Of a DNA stretch of 64,000 bases, positions 9,308 through 18,308 are shown piece by piece. A model generated the notes under the pieces. That model saw nothing but the letters and a program-made list of their open reading frames with translations. It did not search any database and was not told the origin of the DNA. The DNA is taken from assembly GCF_041908905.1 (NCBI RefSeq), contig NZ_JAYREK010000012.1, positions 1 through 64,000 of the forward strand. The letters run 5' to 3'. This DNA is from Zoogloea sp041908905 (GTDB lineage: Bacteria > Pseudomonadota > Gammaproteobacteria > Burkholderiales > Rhodocyclaceae). How positions within the stretch are numbered: position 1 is the stretch's first letter; each line of letters starts with the position of its first letter. The position numbers and the translations under genes are program-made.

Positions 9308-9359
9308 AACATTAAAAACGACAATTTTTTGACGCAACTTAACAGATGCCAAAAGTATT

Positions 9360-10928
9360 TCACTCACCCCGTGAATTAATTCTCACCGGCAGCCACACCC
9401 GGAAACGACTGCCCTGCCCGAGGGTGCTGGCCACCTCGATGCGGCCACCATGCTTGCGGACGATGTCATAGGAGATCGACAACCCGAGCCCCGTCCCCTT
9501 GCCCACCGGCTTGGTGGTGTAGAAGGGGTCGAAGATGTGCTTGAGCACCTCGGGGGGCATCCCGCTGCCGCTGTCCTCGACCTCGATCCAGGCCCACCCG
9601 GCGTCGTGGCCGGTACGCAGGGTGATCACCCCGTGCTCGGCGATCGCCTGGGCGGCGTTCACCAGCAGGTTCATCACCACCTGGTTGATCTGGGCCGGCA
9701 GGCAGGGCACCCGCGGCAGCGAGGGGTCGTAGGCGCGGACCACCTCGGCCTTGTACTTCAGCTCGTTCCACACCACGTTGAGGGTGCATTCGATGCCAGC
9801 GTTGAGATCGGCCTCCTGCCACTCGGCCTGGTCGACCCGCGCGAAATCCTTCAGGTCGGCGACGATCTTGCGGACCCGCTCGAGGCCGTCGCGGGACTCG
9901 CCGATCAGTGCGGCGAGGTCGCCCTTGAGGTAATCGAAATCGGCGGCCACGAAATCCGCCTCCGTCGCCCTCCCGGCCCGGCAGGCCTCGAGGAGGGCCA
10001 CCAGCTCCTCGCTGTAGGTCTTGAGAGTGCCCAGGTTGGAGCCAACGAAGCCCACCGGGTTGTTGATCTCGTGGGCCACCCCGGCCGCCAGCACGCCGAC
10101 GGCAGCCATCTTTTCGGATTGCAGCAACTGGCCGTGGGCCTCCTCCAGTTCGGCGATCTTGCAGGCCAGCTCGAACCAGCGCCGGCGCAGCAGCTCGAGC
10201 AGCCCCCAGCCCACCGCCAGCACCACCACGAAGGCCGCCCCGTGGGCCAGCGCCGACTGGCGGATGGCGTCCCGCGAGGCCACCTCGATCGGCCCGTAGT
10301 GCTGGGAGACGCTGAGCCCGCCGCGGATGTCGCCGACCTTGTAGCCCTGCTTGGCGTGGCAGCCCATGCAGCTCTCCTGCACCTGCAGCGGCGCCATGTA
10401 GCGGAGCAGCGGGCCGTCGGGCCCGGCCTCGATGGCGGTGGTCTCCCGGACGCCGCGCTCGAAGGCTTCCAGCGAGCGGGTCTCCCAGGGGTCAGCCCCG
10501 TTGGCGGGCTGGATCGGGCGCAGGCTGGTGAGGTGGAAGCTCACCCCGCCGTCCTCCGCCGACATGCTGCCGATCAGCCGCGTCATGTAGGCCGGGTTGA
10601 TCATCGTCAGCGCCACCCCGTCGGTGGTCGTCACGTCGCGGCGGGGGTGTTCCAGATAAAGGTTGGGCGGCGTCCGCGGCGTCACCGGCACATAGACGCC
10701 GCCGTGGCTGGCGTTCCAGTTGCGGGTGAGCATCACCATGCGGAACATGTTGCGCGCCCCTTCGAGGGCCACCTGCACCGACTGCTCGCCGATCCGCGTC
10801 ACCTGCAGCTGCAGCGACAGGGCCACCAGCAAGCCCCACAGGGCCAGGGGCAGCAGCCACCAGCGACGCTCCCGGATCAGCCGGGGGATCTTGCGAATAG
10901 TCGCGGGGGGCGGGGCAACTTCGGTCAT
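9360..10928 (-). CDS. Membrane histidine kinase with a Tll0287-like (DUF3365) haem domain
   Basis: A 522-residue protein. It has an N-terminal membrane helix at about 23-42, a periplasmic DUF3365/Tll0287-like domain with CMGCH at 187-191 (c-type haem attachment), a second helix around 229-248 and a short coiled linker. The histidine kinase core has His286 in GVAHEINNPVG, NAAQAI, and FYTTKPVGKGTGLGLS. There is no receiver, so an external response regulator is needed; the neighbouring receiver proteins are candidates. Its kinase core closely resembles the REC-kinase at 4527-5804. ATG 10928 is chosen; an in-frame TTG lies 24 bp upstream. Likely role: redox, NO or CO-type sensing in the periplasm (inferred). 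Confidence 0.85.
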   Translation of the reverse strand: MTEVAPPPATIRKIPRLIRERRWWLLPLALWGLLVALSLQLQVTRIGEQSVQVALEGARNMFRMVMLTRNWNASHGGVYVPVTPRTPPNLYLEHPRRDVTTTDGVALTMINPAYMTRLIGSMSAEDGGVSFHLTSLRPIQPANGADPWETRSLEAFERGVRETTAIEAGPDGPLLRYMAPLQVQESCMGCHAKQGYKVGDIRGGLSVSQHYGPIEVASRDAIRQSALAHGAAFVVVLAVGWGLLELLRRRWFELACKIAELEEAHGQLLQSEKMAAVGVLAAGVAHEINNPVGFVGSNLGTLKTYSEELVALLEACRAGRATEADFVAADFDYLKGDLAALIGESRDGLERVRKIVADLKDFARVDQAEWQEADLNAGIECTLNVVWNELKYKAEVVRAYDPSLPRVPCLPAQINQVVMNLLVNAAQAIAEHGVITLRTGHDAGWAWIEVEDSGSGMPPEVLKHIFDPFYTTKPVGKGTGLGLSISYDIVRKHGGRIEVASTLGQGSRFRVWLPVRINSRGE

Positions 10929-11029
10929 GGCGGCGCTGGAGGGGGCGGACAATCGCCGCCGGACAGGCCTTTAACGGCAACAGGCCGTGCCGCTGAAGGT
11001 GTGGAAGCCCGCCGCCCGCGCCAGGGCCG

Positions 11030-11659
11030 TCAGCCCATGCGTTCGCGCAGCACCCGCGCGGCGGCGGCGGGATCGGCGGCGGCGCACAGGGCGCTGACCA
11101 CCGCCAGCCCGTCGGCGCCGGCCGCCATCACCGCGGCCGCGTTGCCCGCGTCGATGCCGCCGATGGCCACCAGCGGGCGGCTAGTCAGCGCCCGCAGCCT
11201 CTCCAGGCCGGCCAGCCCCAGGGCCGGCGCAGCGTCGGCCTTGGTGGCGGTGGCGAACACCGGGCTGACACCGTAGTAATCCACCGGCGCCGCCTCGGCC
11301 GCCTCGAGCTGGGCCACGGATTCCACCGACAGGCCAATCAGCGCGCCGGGCATCAGGCGGCGCACGTCCTCGGGGGCCATGTCGCGCTGGCCCACATGCA
11401 CGCCGTCGGCCCCGCAGGCCAGCGCCACGTCCACCCGATCGTTGATGATCAGCGGCACGCCCCGGGGCGCCAGCCAGGCCTTGAGGGCCCGCGCCCGCTC
11501 GACGAAGGCGCGGGTATCGAGCTGCTTCTCGCGCAGCTGCACGCAGCTCACGCCGCCGGCCACCGCGGCCTCGACCACCGCCAGCACGCCCCGCTCGCCG
11601 CACAGGGCGCTATCGGTGACGAGGTGCAGGCGCAGGGTCTCGACGAGGCGTTCACGCAT
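11030..11659 (-). CDS. thiE: Thiamine-phosphate synthase
   Basis: A 209-residue TIM-barrel protein that joins hydroxymethylpyrimidine diphosphate to thiazole phosphate to make thiamine phosphate. Family motifs are present: LHLVTD at the first strand, VQLREK, LIINDRVDVA, DGVHVGQRD, the YYGVSPVFAT loop and AIGGI. Length is normal for ThiE. Its ATG overlaps the end of thiM by 8 bp, so the two are translationally coupled. The pair suits thiazole salvage. Nothing in the short upstream region resembles a TPP riboswitch. Confidence 0.93.
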   Translation of the reverse strand: MRERLVETLRLHLVTDSALCGERGVLAVVEAAVAGGVSCVQLREKQLDTRAFVERARALKAWLAPRGVPLIINDRVDVALACGADGVHVGQRDMAPEDVRRLMPGALIGLSVESVAQLEAAEAAPVDYYGVSPVFATATKADAAPALGLAGLERLRALTSRPLVAIGGIDAGNAAAVMAAGADGLAVVSALCAAADPAAAARVLRERMG

Positions 11660-12485
11660 CGACGACCATCCTCAGACGGCTGATGAAGGACGCCTCATCG
11701 AGCAGCTGCAGCCCGTCGAGGAGCTCGATCTGCAGCCGCCCGACCCCGGCCCCCGCCGCCTGGACGCGCTCGACGGCCAGCTCGCCGACCACCCCGAGCA
11801 CCGCCATCGCCGCCACGGTGGCCCGCCACGGGTCGGGCTGCACCGCGGCGAAGGCGCCGACCAGCGCGCTCGCCGAGCAGCCGACGCCGGTGACCCGGGT
11901 CATCCACGGGTGGCCATTGGCGAGCACCGCCCGGCGCCCGGCGGCATCGACGATCAGATCCTCGGCGCCGCTCACGCACACCACCGCGCCGAGCTGCCCG
12001 GCCAGCGCCGCGGCGGCGTCGGCGGCGTCGTTGGTGCTGGCCGCGCTGTCCACGCCCCGCGTCCTTGCCGCCAGGCCGGCCACGCTCATGATCTCGGAGG
12101 CGTTACCGCGCAGGATGCCCGGCGCGCCGGCACGGATCAGCTCGGCCAGCGCCGCGTTGCGGTAGGGCGTGGCGCCGGCGCCCACCGGGTCGAGCACCAC
12201 CGGGAGGCCCCGCGCCCGGGCGGCCTGCAGGGCCACCTGCATTGCGCTGATCCAGGCCGGCTCGAGGGTGCCGATGTTGAGCACCAGGGCCTGGGCGATG
12301 CCGACCATGTCGCGCACCTCCTCGTGGGCGTGGGCCATCACCGGCGAGGCCCCCACCGCCAGCAGCGCGTTGGCGTTGAAATTCATCACCACCAGGTTGG
12401 TGATGCTATGCACCAGCGGCGCGTGCGTGCGCACGGCCTGCAGGTCGGCCCACAGGGCGCGGGCGTCGAGGGGGGTGGAACTCAT
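11652..12485 (-). CDS. thiM: Hydroxyethylthiazole kinase
   Basis: A 277-residue ribokinase-fold enzyme that phosphorylates 4-methyl-5-(2-hydroxyethyl)thiazole for thiamine salvage. It shows HSITNLVVMNFNANALLAVG near the N-terminus, GASPVMAHA, the LDPVGAG strand and a C-terminal GVGCSASALVGAF anion-hole motif with the catalytic Cys as in ThiM. ATG 12485 follows GAGGAG at good spacing; an in-frame TTG 33 bp earlier is less likely. It overlaps thiE by 8 bp. Only 61 bp separate it from the ydfG stop upstream. Confidence 0.92.
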   Translation of the reverse strand: MSSTPLDARALWADLQAVRTHAPLVHSITNLVVMNFNANALLAVGASPVMAHAHEEVRDMVGIAQALVLNIGTLEPAWISAMQVALQAARARGLPVVLDPVGAGATPYRNAALAELIRAGAPGILRGNASEIMSVAGLAARTRGVDSAASTNDAADAAAALAGQLGAVVCVSGAEDLIVDAAGRRAVLANGHPWMTRVTGVGCSASALVGAFAAVQPDPWRATVAAMAVLGVVGELAVERVQAAGAGVGRLQIELLDGLQLLDEASFISRLRMVVDA

Positions 12486-12546
12486 CGCGACAGACTCCTC
12501 GCCGGCAGCCGGCGTCAACCAAAGCCCCCAAGGCTACACCAGACGC

Positions 12547-13305
12547 TCACTCCCGGTGGATCGCGAAGCCGGCCCAGGTCTGGCTCACCGGCATGATCTC
12601 GAGGTTGTTGATGTTGAGGTGGGCCGGCTGGTTCATCAGCCAGAAGATCGTCTCGGCGATGTCTTCGGGCTGCACCGGCCTGGCACCGGCGTAGGTGGCG
12701 TCGTAGCGGGCCTGGTCGCCGCCGAAGCGCACCAGCGTGAACTCGCTCTCGCACAGGCCGGGCTCCAGGTCGGTGACGCGCACCCCTGTGCCCGCCAGGT
12801 CGCAGCGCAGGCCCAGCGAGAACTGGCGCACGAAGGCCTTGGTGCCGCCATACACGTTGCCGCCCGGGTAGGGCCAGTTGCCCGCCACCGAGCCCACGTT
12901 GACGATGCTCGCCCCCGCGCCGTGGGCGATCAGCCGCGGCAGCAGCATGCGGGTGGTGTACATCAGGCCCTTGATGTTGGTGTCCACCATCGTCTCCCAC
13001 TGGTCCAGGTCGCAGCCCTGGGCCGGGTTGATGCCGAGGGCCAGGCCGGCGTTGTTGACCAGGCCGCGCAGGGTCGCGAAGTCGGCCGGCAGGCCGTCGA
13101 TGGCGGCCTGCATGGCGGCGCGGTCACGCACGTCCACGGCCAGCGGCAGCACGGACGTCGTCGCCGACAACTCTGCCGCCAGCGCCTCCAGGCGGTCGCG
13201 GCGGCGGCCGGTGATGACGAGCTTCCAGCCGGCGGCGGCAAAGCGCCGCGCACAGGCTTCGCCGAACCCCGAGGTGGTGCCGGTGATGAACAGGGTGGGT
13301 TGCAT
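12547..13305 (-). CDS. ydfG: NADP-dependent 3-hydroxy acid dehydrogenase (YdfG-like SDR)
   Basis: A 252-residue classical short-chain dehydrogenase. It has the TGTTSGFG cofactor loop, NNAG, a serine in VGSVAG, catalytic YGGTK, and the YdfG-type ending NINNLEIMPVSQTWAG. Family members oxidise serine, allo-threonine or 3-hydroxypropionate using NADP. ATG 13305 is preceded by AAGGAGA. An upstream extension of the frame has no ribosome site and an unrelated composition. The 172 bp upstream probably hold the promoter; thiM starts 61 bp downstream of the stop. Confidence 0.85.
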   Translation of the reverse strand: MQPTLFITGTTSGFGEACARRFAAAGWKLVITGRRRDRLEALAAELSATTSVLPLAVDVRDRAAMQAAIDGLPADFATLRGLVNNAGLALGINPAQGCDLDQWETMVDTNIKGLMYTTRMLLPRLIAHGAGASIVNVGSVAGNWPYPGGNVYGGTKAFVRQFSLGLRCDLAGTGVRVTDLEPGLCESEFTLVRFGGDQARYDATYAGARPVQPEDIAETIFWLMNQPAHLNINNLEIMPVSQTWAGFAIHRE

Positions 13306-13477
13306 GATCTCTCCTTGTGATGAAGCCACGCCGGGCGTGGGCGCCGGGGACCCAGCGATTGTGCTTGTTGGCCTCGGCGGGATAAATACCCGCTCCACGG
13401 CAACACTATTCAGGCAAGCCAAACAATACCCACGGCCGGGCGCGCCCCGAAGTCCGATCCGCGGCGCCCCGCCGCCT

Positions 13478-14086
13478 TCAGCCGCCGGCGTCCCGCGCCT
13501 GGGCAAGCCCGCGCGCGAAGGCCAGCGCGGCGGGCAGGAACTCGAAGAAATCCGCCTCCAGACCGGCGTAGGCGGCCAGCAGCTCATCCCCGGCCCCAGC
13601 CAGCGGGTTGGGCCGACGCAGGCGGAATTCGGCCATCCGGTCGAGGGCCAGCGCCACCGTGTCGGCCTCCCGGTAGCTCGCCAGCCAGTCCTGCCCACGC
13701 ATCCGCTCGAACACCGGCCCGAAGGCGGCGGGCAGCGGCTCGGGGTGGCCCGCGATCATCCGGTAGGTGTCGGCGGTGAAGTCCGTCAGGCGCTGGCCGC
13801 GGAACTGCCCCCAGTGCCGTGCCAGGAAATGGTCGTAGAACATGTCGACCATGATGCCGGCCACCCGCCGCCGCGCCGCGCTGACCCGCCCCCGGCTGCG
13901 CCGGAAGGCCGGGTGGGTGTCGGCGAAGCTGTCGATGCGCCGGTGCAGCATCACGCCGGCCGCCAAACCGGGGCCGAGGCCCGCAGGCAGCGGGTCGAGG
14001 GGGCCCTTCACGAAATCGCCGACCACGCCGCCGACCCGGTCCGCCGGGAGCGGCCCCGCCAGCAGGGCATGGGCCAGGTAGTTCAT
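13478..14086 (-). CDS. acpH: Acyl carrier protein phosphodiesterase (AcpH family)
   Basis: A 202-residue protein starting MNYLAHALLAG, with GDFVKG, MLHRRIDSFADTHP and DMFYDHFLARHW. These are the metal-binding HD-like motifs of ACP hydrolases, which remove the 4'-phosphopantetheine arm from acyl carrier protein. Length matches the family (about 195 residues). The start codon overlaps the stop of the preceding MFS gene in an ATGA arrangement, so they are coupled. Confidence 0.82.
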   Translation of the reverse strand: MNYLAHALLAGPLPADRVGGVVGDFVKGPLDPLPAGLGPGLAAGVMLHRRIDSFADTHPAFRRSRGRVSAARRRVAGIMVDMFYDHFLARHWGQFRGQRLTDFTADTYRMIAGHPEPLPAAFGPVFERMRGQDWLASYREADTVALALDRMAEFRLRRPNPLAGAGDELLAAYAGLEADFFEFLPAALAFARGLAQARDAGG

Positions 14087-15279
14087 CGCAGCCGCCCTCC
14101 GCCGCGCCAGAGCAGCCCCAGCAACGCCAGCCCGGCCAGCCCGGCACCCGCCAGGAAGGTCGCCCGGGGGCCGAAAACGTCCCACAGCGCGCCGGCCAGG
14201 GTGCTCGCCACCAGCAGGGCCAGCCCGCCCACCAGGTTGAACACGCCGAAGGCGGTGCCCCGCAGCGGGGCCGGTGCCACGTCGGCCACCTGCGCGGCGA
14301 GCAGGCCCTGGGTCATCCCCATGTGCAGCCCCCACAGCGCCACGCCGAGGGCGAGGCCGGCCAGGCCATCGACGAGGGCGATGACCAGATCGGCGACCAC
14401 CAGCACCGCGATGCCGGCGGCCAGCAGCGCGCCGCGGGGCATCCGGTCGGCGAGCCGCCCGACCGGGTAGGACGACAGGGAATACACCACGTTCATCAGC
14501 ACCAGCACCGCCGGCACCCACATCAGCCCGAGGCCGAGGGCCTGGGCGCGCAGCACGAGAAAGGCCTCGCTGAAGCGGGCCAGCGTGAACACCGCCGCGA
14601 TGCCCACCACCCACCAGTAGGCCGGTGGCAGCCGGGCCAGCTCGCGGCGGGACAGCGGTGCGCGCACCGGCGCCGCCCCGCCGGCGGCCGGCTGCGGGTC
14701 GCGCACCGCCAGCACGATCAGCGCGAAGGCGCCGAAGGCCGGCAGCACCGCCACCCAGAAGACCAGCCTGAAATCGCCGCCGGAGAGGGCCATCAGGCCG
14801 ATCGCCAGCAGCGGGCCGATGAAGGCGCCGGCCGTATCCAGCGACTGGCGCAGCCCGAAGGCCGCCCCCCGCAGGCCCGGCGGCGCCAGGTCGGCGATCA
14901 GGGCGTCCCGCGGCGCCCCGCGGATACCCTTGCCGACGCGGTCGATGAAACGCGCGGCGACCACCCAGCCCAGCGAGGTGGCGAGCGGAAACACCGGCTT
15001 GGTGCACGCCGCCAGTCCGTAGCCGATGGCCGCCAGCAGCTTGCGCCGGCCGAGCCAGTCGGACAGGGCGCCCGAAAACACCTTGACGATGGCCGCCGTG
15101 GCCTCGGCGACCCCCTCGATCACGCCCACCGCCAGCGTCGAGGTGCCGAGCAGCACCAGGTAGGCCGGCAGCAGCGCGTGGATCATCTCGGAAGAGATGT
15201 CCATCAGCATCGAGACGAAACCGAGGGCCCAGATGCCCGGCGGCAGGCCGGCGCGGTGGGCGGCGGCGGGTTCCTTCAT
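14083..15279 (-). CDS. MFS transporter
   Basis: A 398-residue protein with 11-12 hydrophobic helices and the MFS loop DWLGRRKLL after helix 2. The string RFIDRVGKGIRGAPRDALIAD in helix 4 is typical of a widespread MFS subgroup of unknown substrate. ATG 15279 is set before MKEPAAAH; the frame stays open further upstream but over the divergent hemerythrin gene. It ends in an ATGA overlap with acpH. The 132 bp between it and the divergent bacteriohemerythrin gene should hold both promoters. Confidence 0.83.
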   Translation of the reverse strand: MKEPAAAHRAGLPPGIWALGFVSMLMDISSEMIHALLPAYLVLLGTSTLAVGVIEGVAEATAAIVKVFSGALSDWLGRRKLLAAIGYGLAACTKPVFPLATSLGWVVAARFIDRVGKGIRGAPRDALIADLAPPGLRGAAFGLRQSLDTAGAFIGPLLAIGLMALSGGDFRLVFWVAVLPAFGAFALIVLAVRDPQPAAGGAAPVRAPLSRRELARLPPAYWWVVGIAAVFTLARFSEAFLVLRAQALGLGLMWVPAVLVLMNVVYSLSSYPVGRLADRMPRGALLAAGIAVLVVADLVIALVDGLAGLALGVALWGLHMGMTQGLLAAQVADVAPAPLRGTAFGVFNLVGGLALLVASTLAGALWDVFGPRATFLAGAGLAGLALLGLLWRGGGRLR

Positions 15280-15411
15280 CGTGGCCCTCCTGGCGCTTTG
15301 CGGCGACGCGCTGGCGCGTCCCGGGGTATCCTTGCAGACGGGCCGCCGCGGAGAAAAGCGACCTCCGGCCGGGCCCGGACTCAAGAATGACACGTCAGGA
15401 GCAGACAGAAA

Positions 15412-15855
15412 ATGACCGACACACAGGGTTTGCAGTGGACCGACGCCTTTCTGCTCGGTTATGAGCCGATGGATGACACCCACCGGGCGTTCGTCGACAT
15501 CGTCGACAAGCTGCTCACCTGCCCCGATGCCGAGATGGCCGGCCTGCTGAAGGCCTTCATCGCCCACGCCGAGGAGCACTTCGGCCTCGAGAACAGCTGG
15601 ATGGAAGAGACCGGCTTTCCGCCGCGGGACTGCCACATCTCCGAGCACAAGGCGGTGATGGACTCTGCCGTGCAGGTCGAGGAACGGGTGCGCGGCGGCG
15701 ACTTCACCATCGGGCGGGAGTTTGCCGCCGAGCTGGCCAACTGGTTCCCGGGCCACGCCGATTACCTCGATTCGGCCCTCGCCCAGTGGATGGCCAAGCG
15801 CAAGCTCGGCGGGGTGCCGGTGGTGCTGCGCCGCAACCTGCAGTTCGAACGCTGA
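15412..15855 (+). CDS. Bacteriohemerythrin
   Basis: A 147-residue single-domain protein that binds O2 at a non-haem diiron centre. All seven expected ligands can be placed: His24, His56 and Glu60 (HFGLE), His75 and His79 (HISEH), His115 and Asp120 (HADYLD). A C-terminal tail of about 25 residues follows. It has no signal peptide, so it is cytosolic. It lies 20 bp before an HD hydrolase gene on the same strand and 0.6 kb from a histidine kinase that carries its own hemerythrin domain, which points to oxygen handling at this locus. Confidence 0.92.
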   Translation: MTDTQGLQWTDAFLLGYEPMDDTHRAFVDIVDKLLTCPDAEMAGLLKAFIAHAEEHFGLENSWMEETGFPPRDCHISEHKAVMDSAVQVEERVRGGDFTIGREFAAELANWFPGHADYLDSALAQWMAKRKLGGVPVVLRRNLQFER

Positions 15856-15875
15856 GCGGCCGGAGCGGGGCGGCC

Positions 15876-16412
15876 ATGCACGACACCGGCCTCCTGCTGC
15901 GGGCGCTGGCCTTCGCCGCCGAACGGCACAGCCGGCAACGCCGCGAGGACGCCGCGGCCTCGCCCTACATCAACCACCCGATCGCCCTCGCCGACGTGCT
16001 GGCCAACGAGGGCCGCGTGGTGGACGTGGTGGTGCTGAGCGCCGCCATGCTCCACGACACCATCGAGGACACCGGCACCACCGCCGACGAGCTGGCCCAC
16101 CACTTCGGCGCGCGGATCGCCGCCATCGTCGTGGAGGTGAGCGACGACCCCCGCCTCGACAAGGCCACCCGCAAGCTGCGCCAGATCGAACACGCCCCGC
16201 ACCTGTCGCCCGAGGCCAAGCTCGTCAAGCTGGCCGACAAGATCTGCAACCTGCGCGACCTGCTGGCCTCGCCGCCGGTGCACTGGCCGCTGCAGCGCCA
16301 GCAGGCGTATTTTGACTGGTCGGCCCAGGTGATCGCCGGCCTGCGCGGCGTCCATGCGCCCCTCGAGGCGCTCTTCGACGCCGTCTACGCGCGCCGCCGC
16401 GACCTCCGCTGA
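15876..16412 (+). CDS. HD-domain hydrolase, MESH1/SpoT-like (possible ppGpp hydrolase)
   Basis: A 178-residue HD-superfamily protein with YINHPIALADVL, LHDTIEDTGTT and LVKLADKICNLRDL. These match the hydrolase half of RelA/SpoT and the stand-alone MESH1 enzymes that cleave (p)ppGpp or other pyrophosphates. No synthetase, TGS or ACT domain is present. ATG 15876 (MHDTG) is preferred over an earlier in-frame start inside the hemerythrin gene. It follows the hemerythrin stop by 20 bp and is convergent with the hemerythrin-kinase gene, with 15 bp between stops. Confidence 0.8.
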   Translation: MHDTGLLLRALAFAAERHSRQRREDAAASPYINHPIALADVLANEGRVVDVVVLSAAMLHDTIEDTGTTADELAHHFGARIAAIVVEVSDDPRLDKATRKLRQIEHAPHLSPEAKLVKLADKICNLRDLLASPPVHWPLQRQQAYFDWSAQVIAGLRGVHAPLEALFDAVYARRRDLR

Positions 16413-16427
16413 TCCCCGCGCCGGCCC

Positions 16428-18233
16428 TCAGGCCTTCCGCGCCCGCAACCAGCGCAGCAGCATCGAGAACATCAGGTCCGGATCGACGGGCTTGGGCAGG
16501 AAGTCGTCCATGCCCGCCTCGATGCAGCTGGTCCGGTCGTCGGCAAAGGCGTTGGCCGTCATCGCCACGATCGGCGTGTCCTTGAGCGCCGGCAGCTGGC
16601 GGATGCGGCGGGTCGCCTCGAGGCCGTCCATGCGCGGCATCTGCATGTCCATCAGGATGATGTCGTAGTGGCGCGCGGCGGCCTTCTCGACGGCCTCGAC
16701 GCCGTCGGCGGCGGTGTCCACGTCGAGGGCCACATCCTCCAGCAGGTCGACGGCGATCTCGGCGTTGATCTCGTTGTCCTCCACCACCAGCACCGACGCC
16801 CCGGCGAAATCACGCCGCAGCGCCGCCTCGGGGTCGGAGTCGTCGGGCGCCTCGGGCGCCGTGCGGCGGGCGGGCGGGGCAACCGCCGGCGCCGCCTTCT
16901 TGAGGCGCACGGTGAGCCAGAAGGTGCTGCCGACGCCCAGCTGGCTTTCGGCGCCGGCCTGCCCGCCCATCAGCTCGGCCAGCCGGCGGGTGATCACCAG
17001 GCCGAGCCCGCTGCCCCCGTAGCGCCGGGTGGTGTCCATGGTGGCCTGCTCGAAACGCGAGAACAGGCGCGGCAGGTTTTCGGGGGCGATGCCGATGCCG
17101 GTGTCCACCACCTCGAAGCGCAGCAGCACGCTGTCGGCGGCGTCCTCGTCGATGCTGGCGCGCAGGGTCACGCTGCCCGACGGGGTGAACTTGAGGGCGT
17201 TGCCGAGGTAGTTGAGCAGGGCCTGCTTGATACGCGTGGCGTCGCCGGTGAGGTTGGCCTGCATCAGCGGCTGGATGCGGGCGACATCCACCCGCAAGGC
17301 GAGGCCCTTGGCGCGGGCCTGACCCTCGACCATCGCAACGACGCTGCCGAGCAGCTCGGAAACCTTGAGGGAAACCTCGTCGAGGCGCAGCTTGTCGGCC
17401 TCGATCTTCGACATGTCGAGGACGTCGTTGATCATCGCCAGCAGGTGCTGGGACGCCTCCTGGAGGCGGTGCAGGTTGTCGGCCTGGCGCGGCGAGAGCT
17501 CCTCGCGCCGCATCAGCTCGATGATGCCGGTGATGGCGTTCATCGGGGTGCGGATCTCATGGCTCATGCTGGCCAGGAAGTCGGACTTGGCCACGCTCGC
17601 CGCCTCGGCGGCGTCCCGGCTGCGCAACAGCTCGGCCTGGGCCTCCTGGACGGCCCGCTCGGCCTGCTGGCGGCGGTTGATCTCGCGGGTGAGCTGGACG
17701 GTGCGGTTGGCCAGCTTGTCGTACATCGTCATCACGGTGTCGATCATCGCCCGCGTCGCGCCCGACATGTGGGCGTCGGCGATGCGCTTGGCCTCGTCCA
17801 TCCCGACGCCCTCGCGCAGGGCCAGCACGGCCTTGGCCATGCGCTTGTCGGATTCGATGATGTGCAGCGCCAGCCAGTGGGTCAGGAAGCTGACGATGTC
17901 CTCGATGACCTCCTCGAGGGGTTTGCTGCCCTCCTCCGCCCGCAGGCGCAGGACCTCGTCGATGAAGCCCACGTGGGCCGCGTGGTGCGCCGTCGCCCAC
18001 GGGTCGTCGCCGAAGGCCTGCTGCCAGATCCGGTCCTCGGCCGCGAAGTGGGTCTGGGCGTAGTCGCTCAACTCGCTGAAGATGCTCTCCAGCTGCGGCG
18101 TATCGGCCTGCACGGTGAGGTGACCGACCAGCGCGTTCAGCAGGGCCACCAGCCGGCGGTGCTGGGCATCCACCTCGGCGATCCCGGTCTCGAAATTGAC
18201 GTTCCAGGGAAAGATTTCAATCGTGTTGAGCAT
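16428..18233 (-). CDS. Hemerythrin-histidine kinase-receiver hybrid
   Basis: A 601-residue soluble hybrid kinase. The N-terminal 135 residues form a hemerythrin domain with all diiron ligands: His25, His62, Glu66, His83, His87, His124 and Asp129. A helical linker (about 140-210) leads to HisKA with His225 in SHEIRTPMNA, HATPase (DTGIGIAPENL, YGGSGLGLV) and a C-terminal receiver (VEDNEINAE, MDMQMPRMDG). It has no membrane segment. The architecture indicates O2- or redox-dependent control of autophosphorylation. The binding-lipoprotein gene lies 75 bp upstream on the same strand. Confidence 0.9.
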   Translation of the reverse strand: MLNTIEIFPWNVNFETGIAEVDAQHRRLVALLNALVGHLTVQADTPQLESIFSELSDYAQTHFAAEDRIWQQAFGDDPWATAHHAAHVGFIDEVLRLRAEEGSKPLEEVIEDIVSFLTHWLALHIIESDKRMAKAVLALREGVGMDEAKRIADAHMSGATRAMIDTVMTMYDKLANRTVQLTREINRRQQAERAVQEAQAELLRSRDAAEAASVAKSDFLASMSHEIRTPMNAITGIIELMRREELSPRQADNLHRLQEASQHLLAMINDVLDMSKIEADKLRLDEVSLKVSELLGSVVAMVEGQARAKGLALRVDVARIQPLMQANLTGDATRIKQALLNYLGNALKFTPSGSVTLRASIDEDAADSVLLRFEVVDTGIGIAPENLPRLFSRFEQATMDTTRRYGGSGLGLVITRRLAELMGGQAGAESQLGVGSTFWLTVRLKKAAPAVAPPARRTAPEAPDDSDPEAALRRDFAGASVLVVEDNEINAEIAVDLLEDVALDVDTAADGVEAVEKAAARHYDIILMDMQMPRMDGLEATRRIRQLPALKDTPIVAMTANAFADDRTSCIEAGMDDFLPKPVDPDLMFSMLLRWLRARKA

Positions 18234-18308
18234 GGTCTGTCGGGAATCCTCGCCCGGCCGTCCCTGCGCACCGCGGATCGGCGCAGGGATCAGCCCGGCT
18301 GCAATGCT

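Noticed and set aside
12486..12546. TPP riboswitch upstream of thiM
   Set aside because: The 61-bp gap is too short and contains none of the conserved THI-element motifs.
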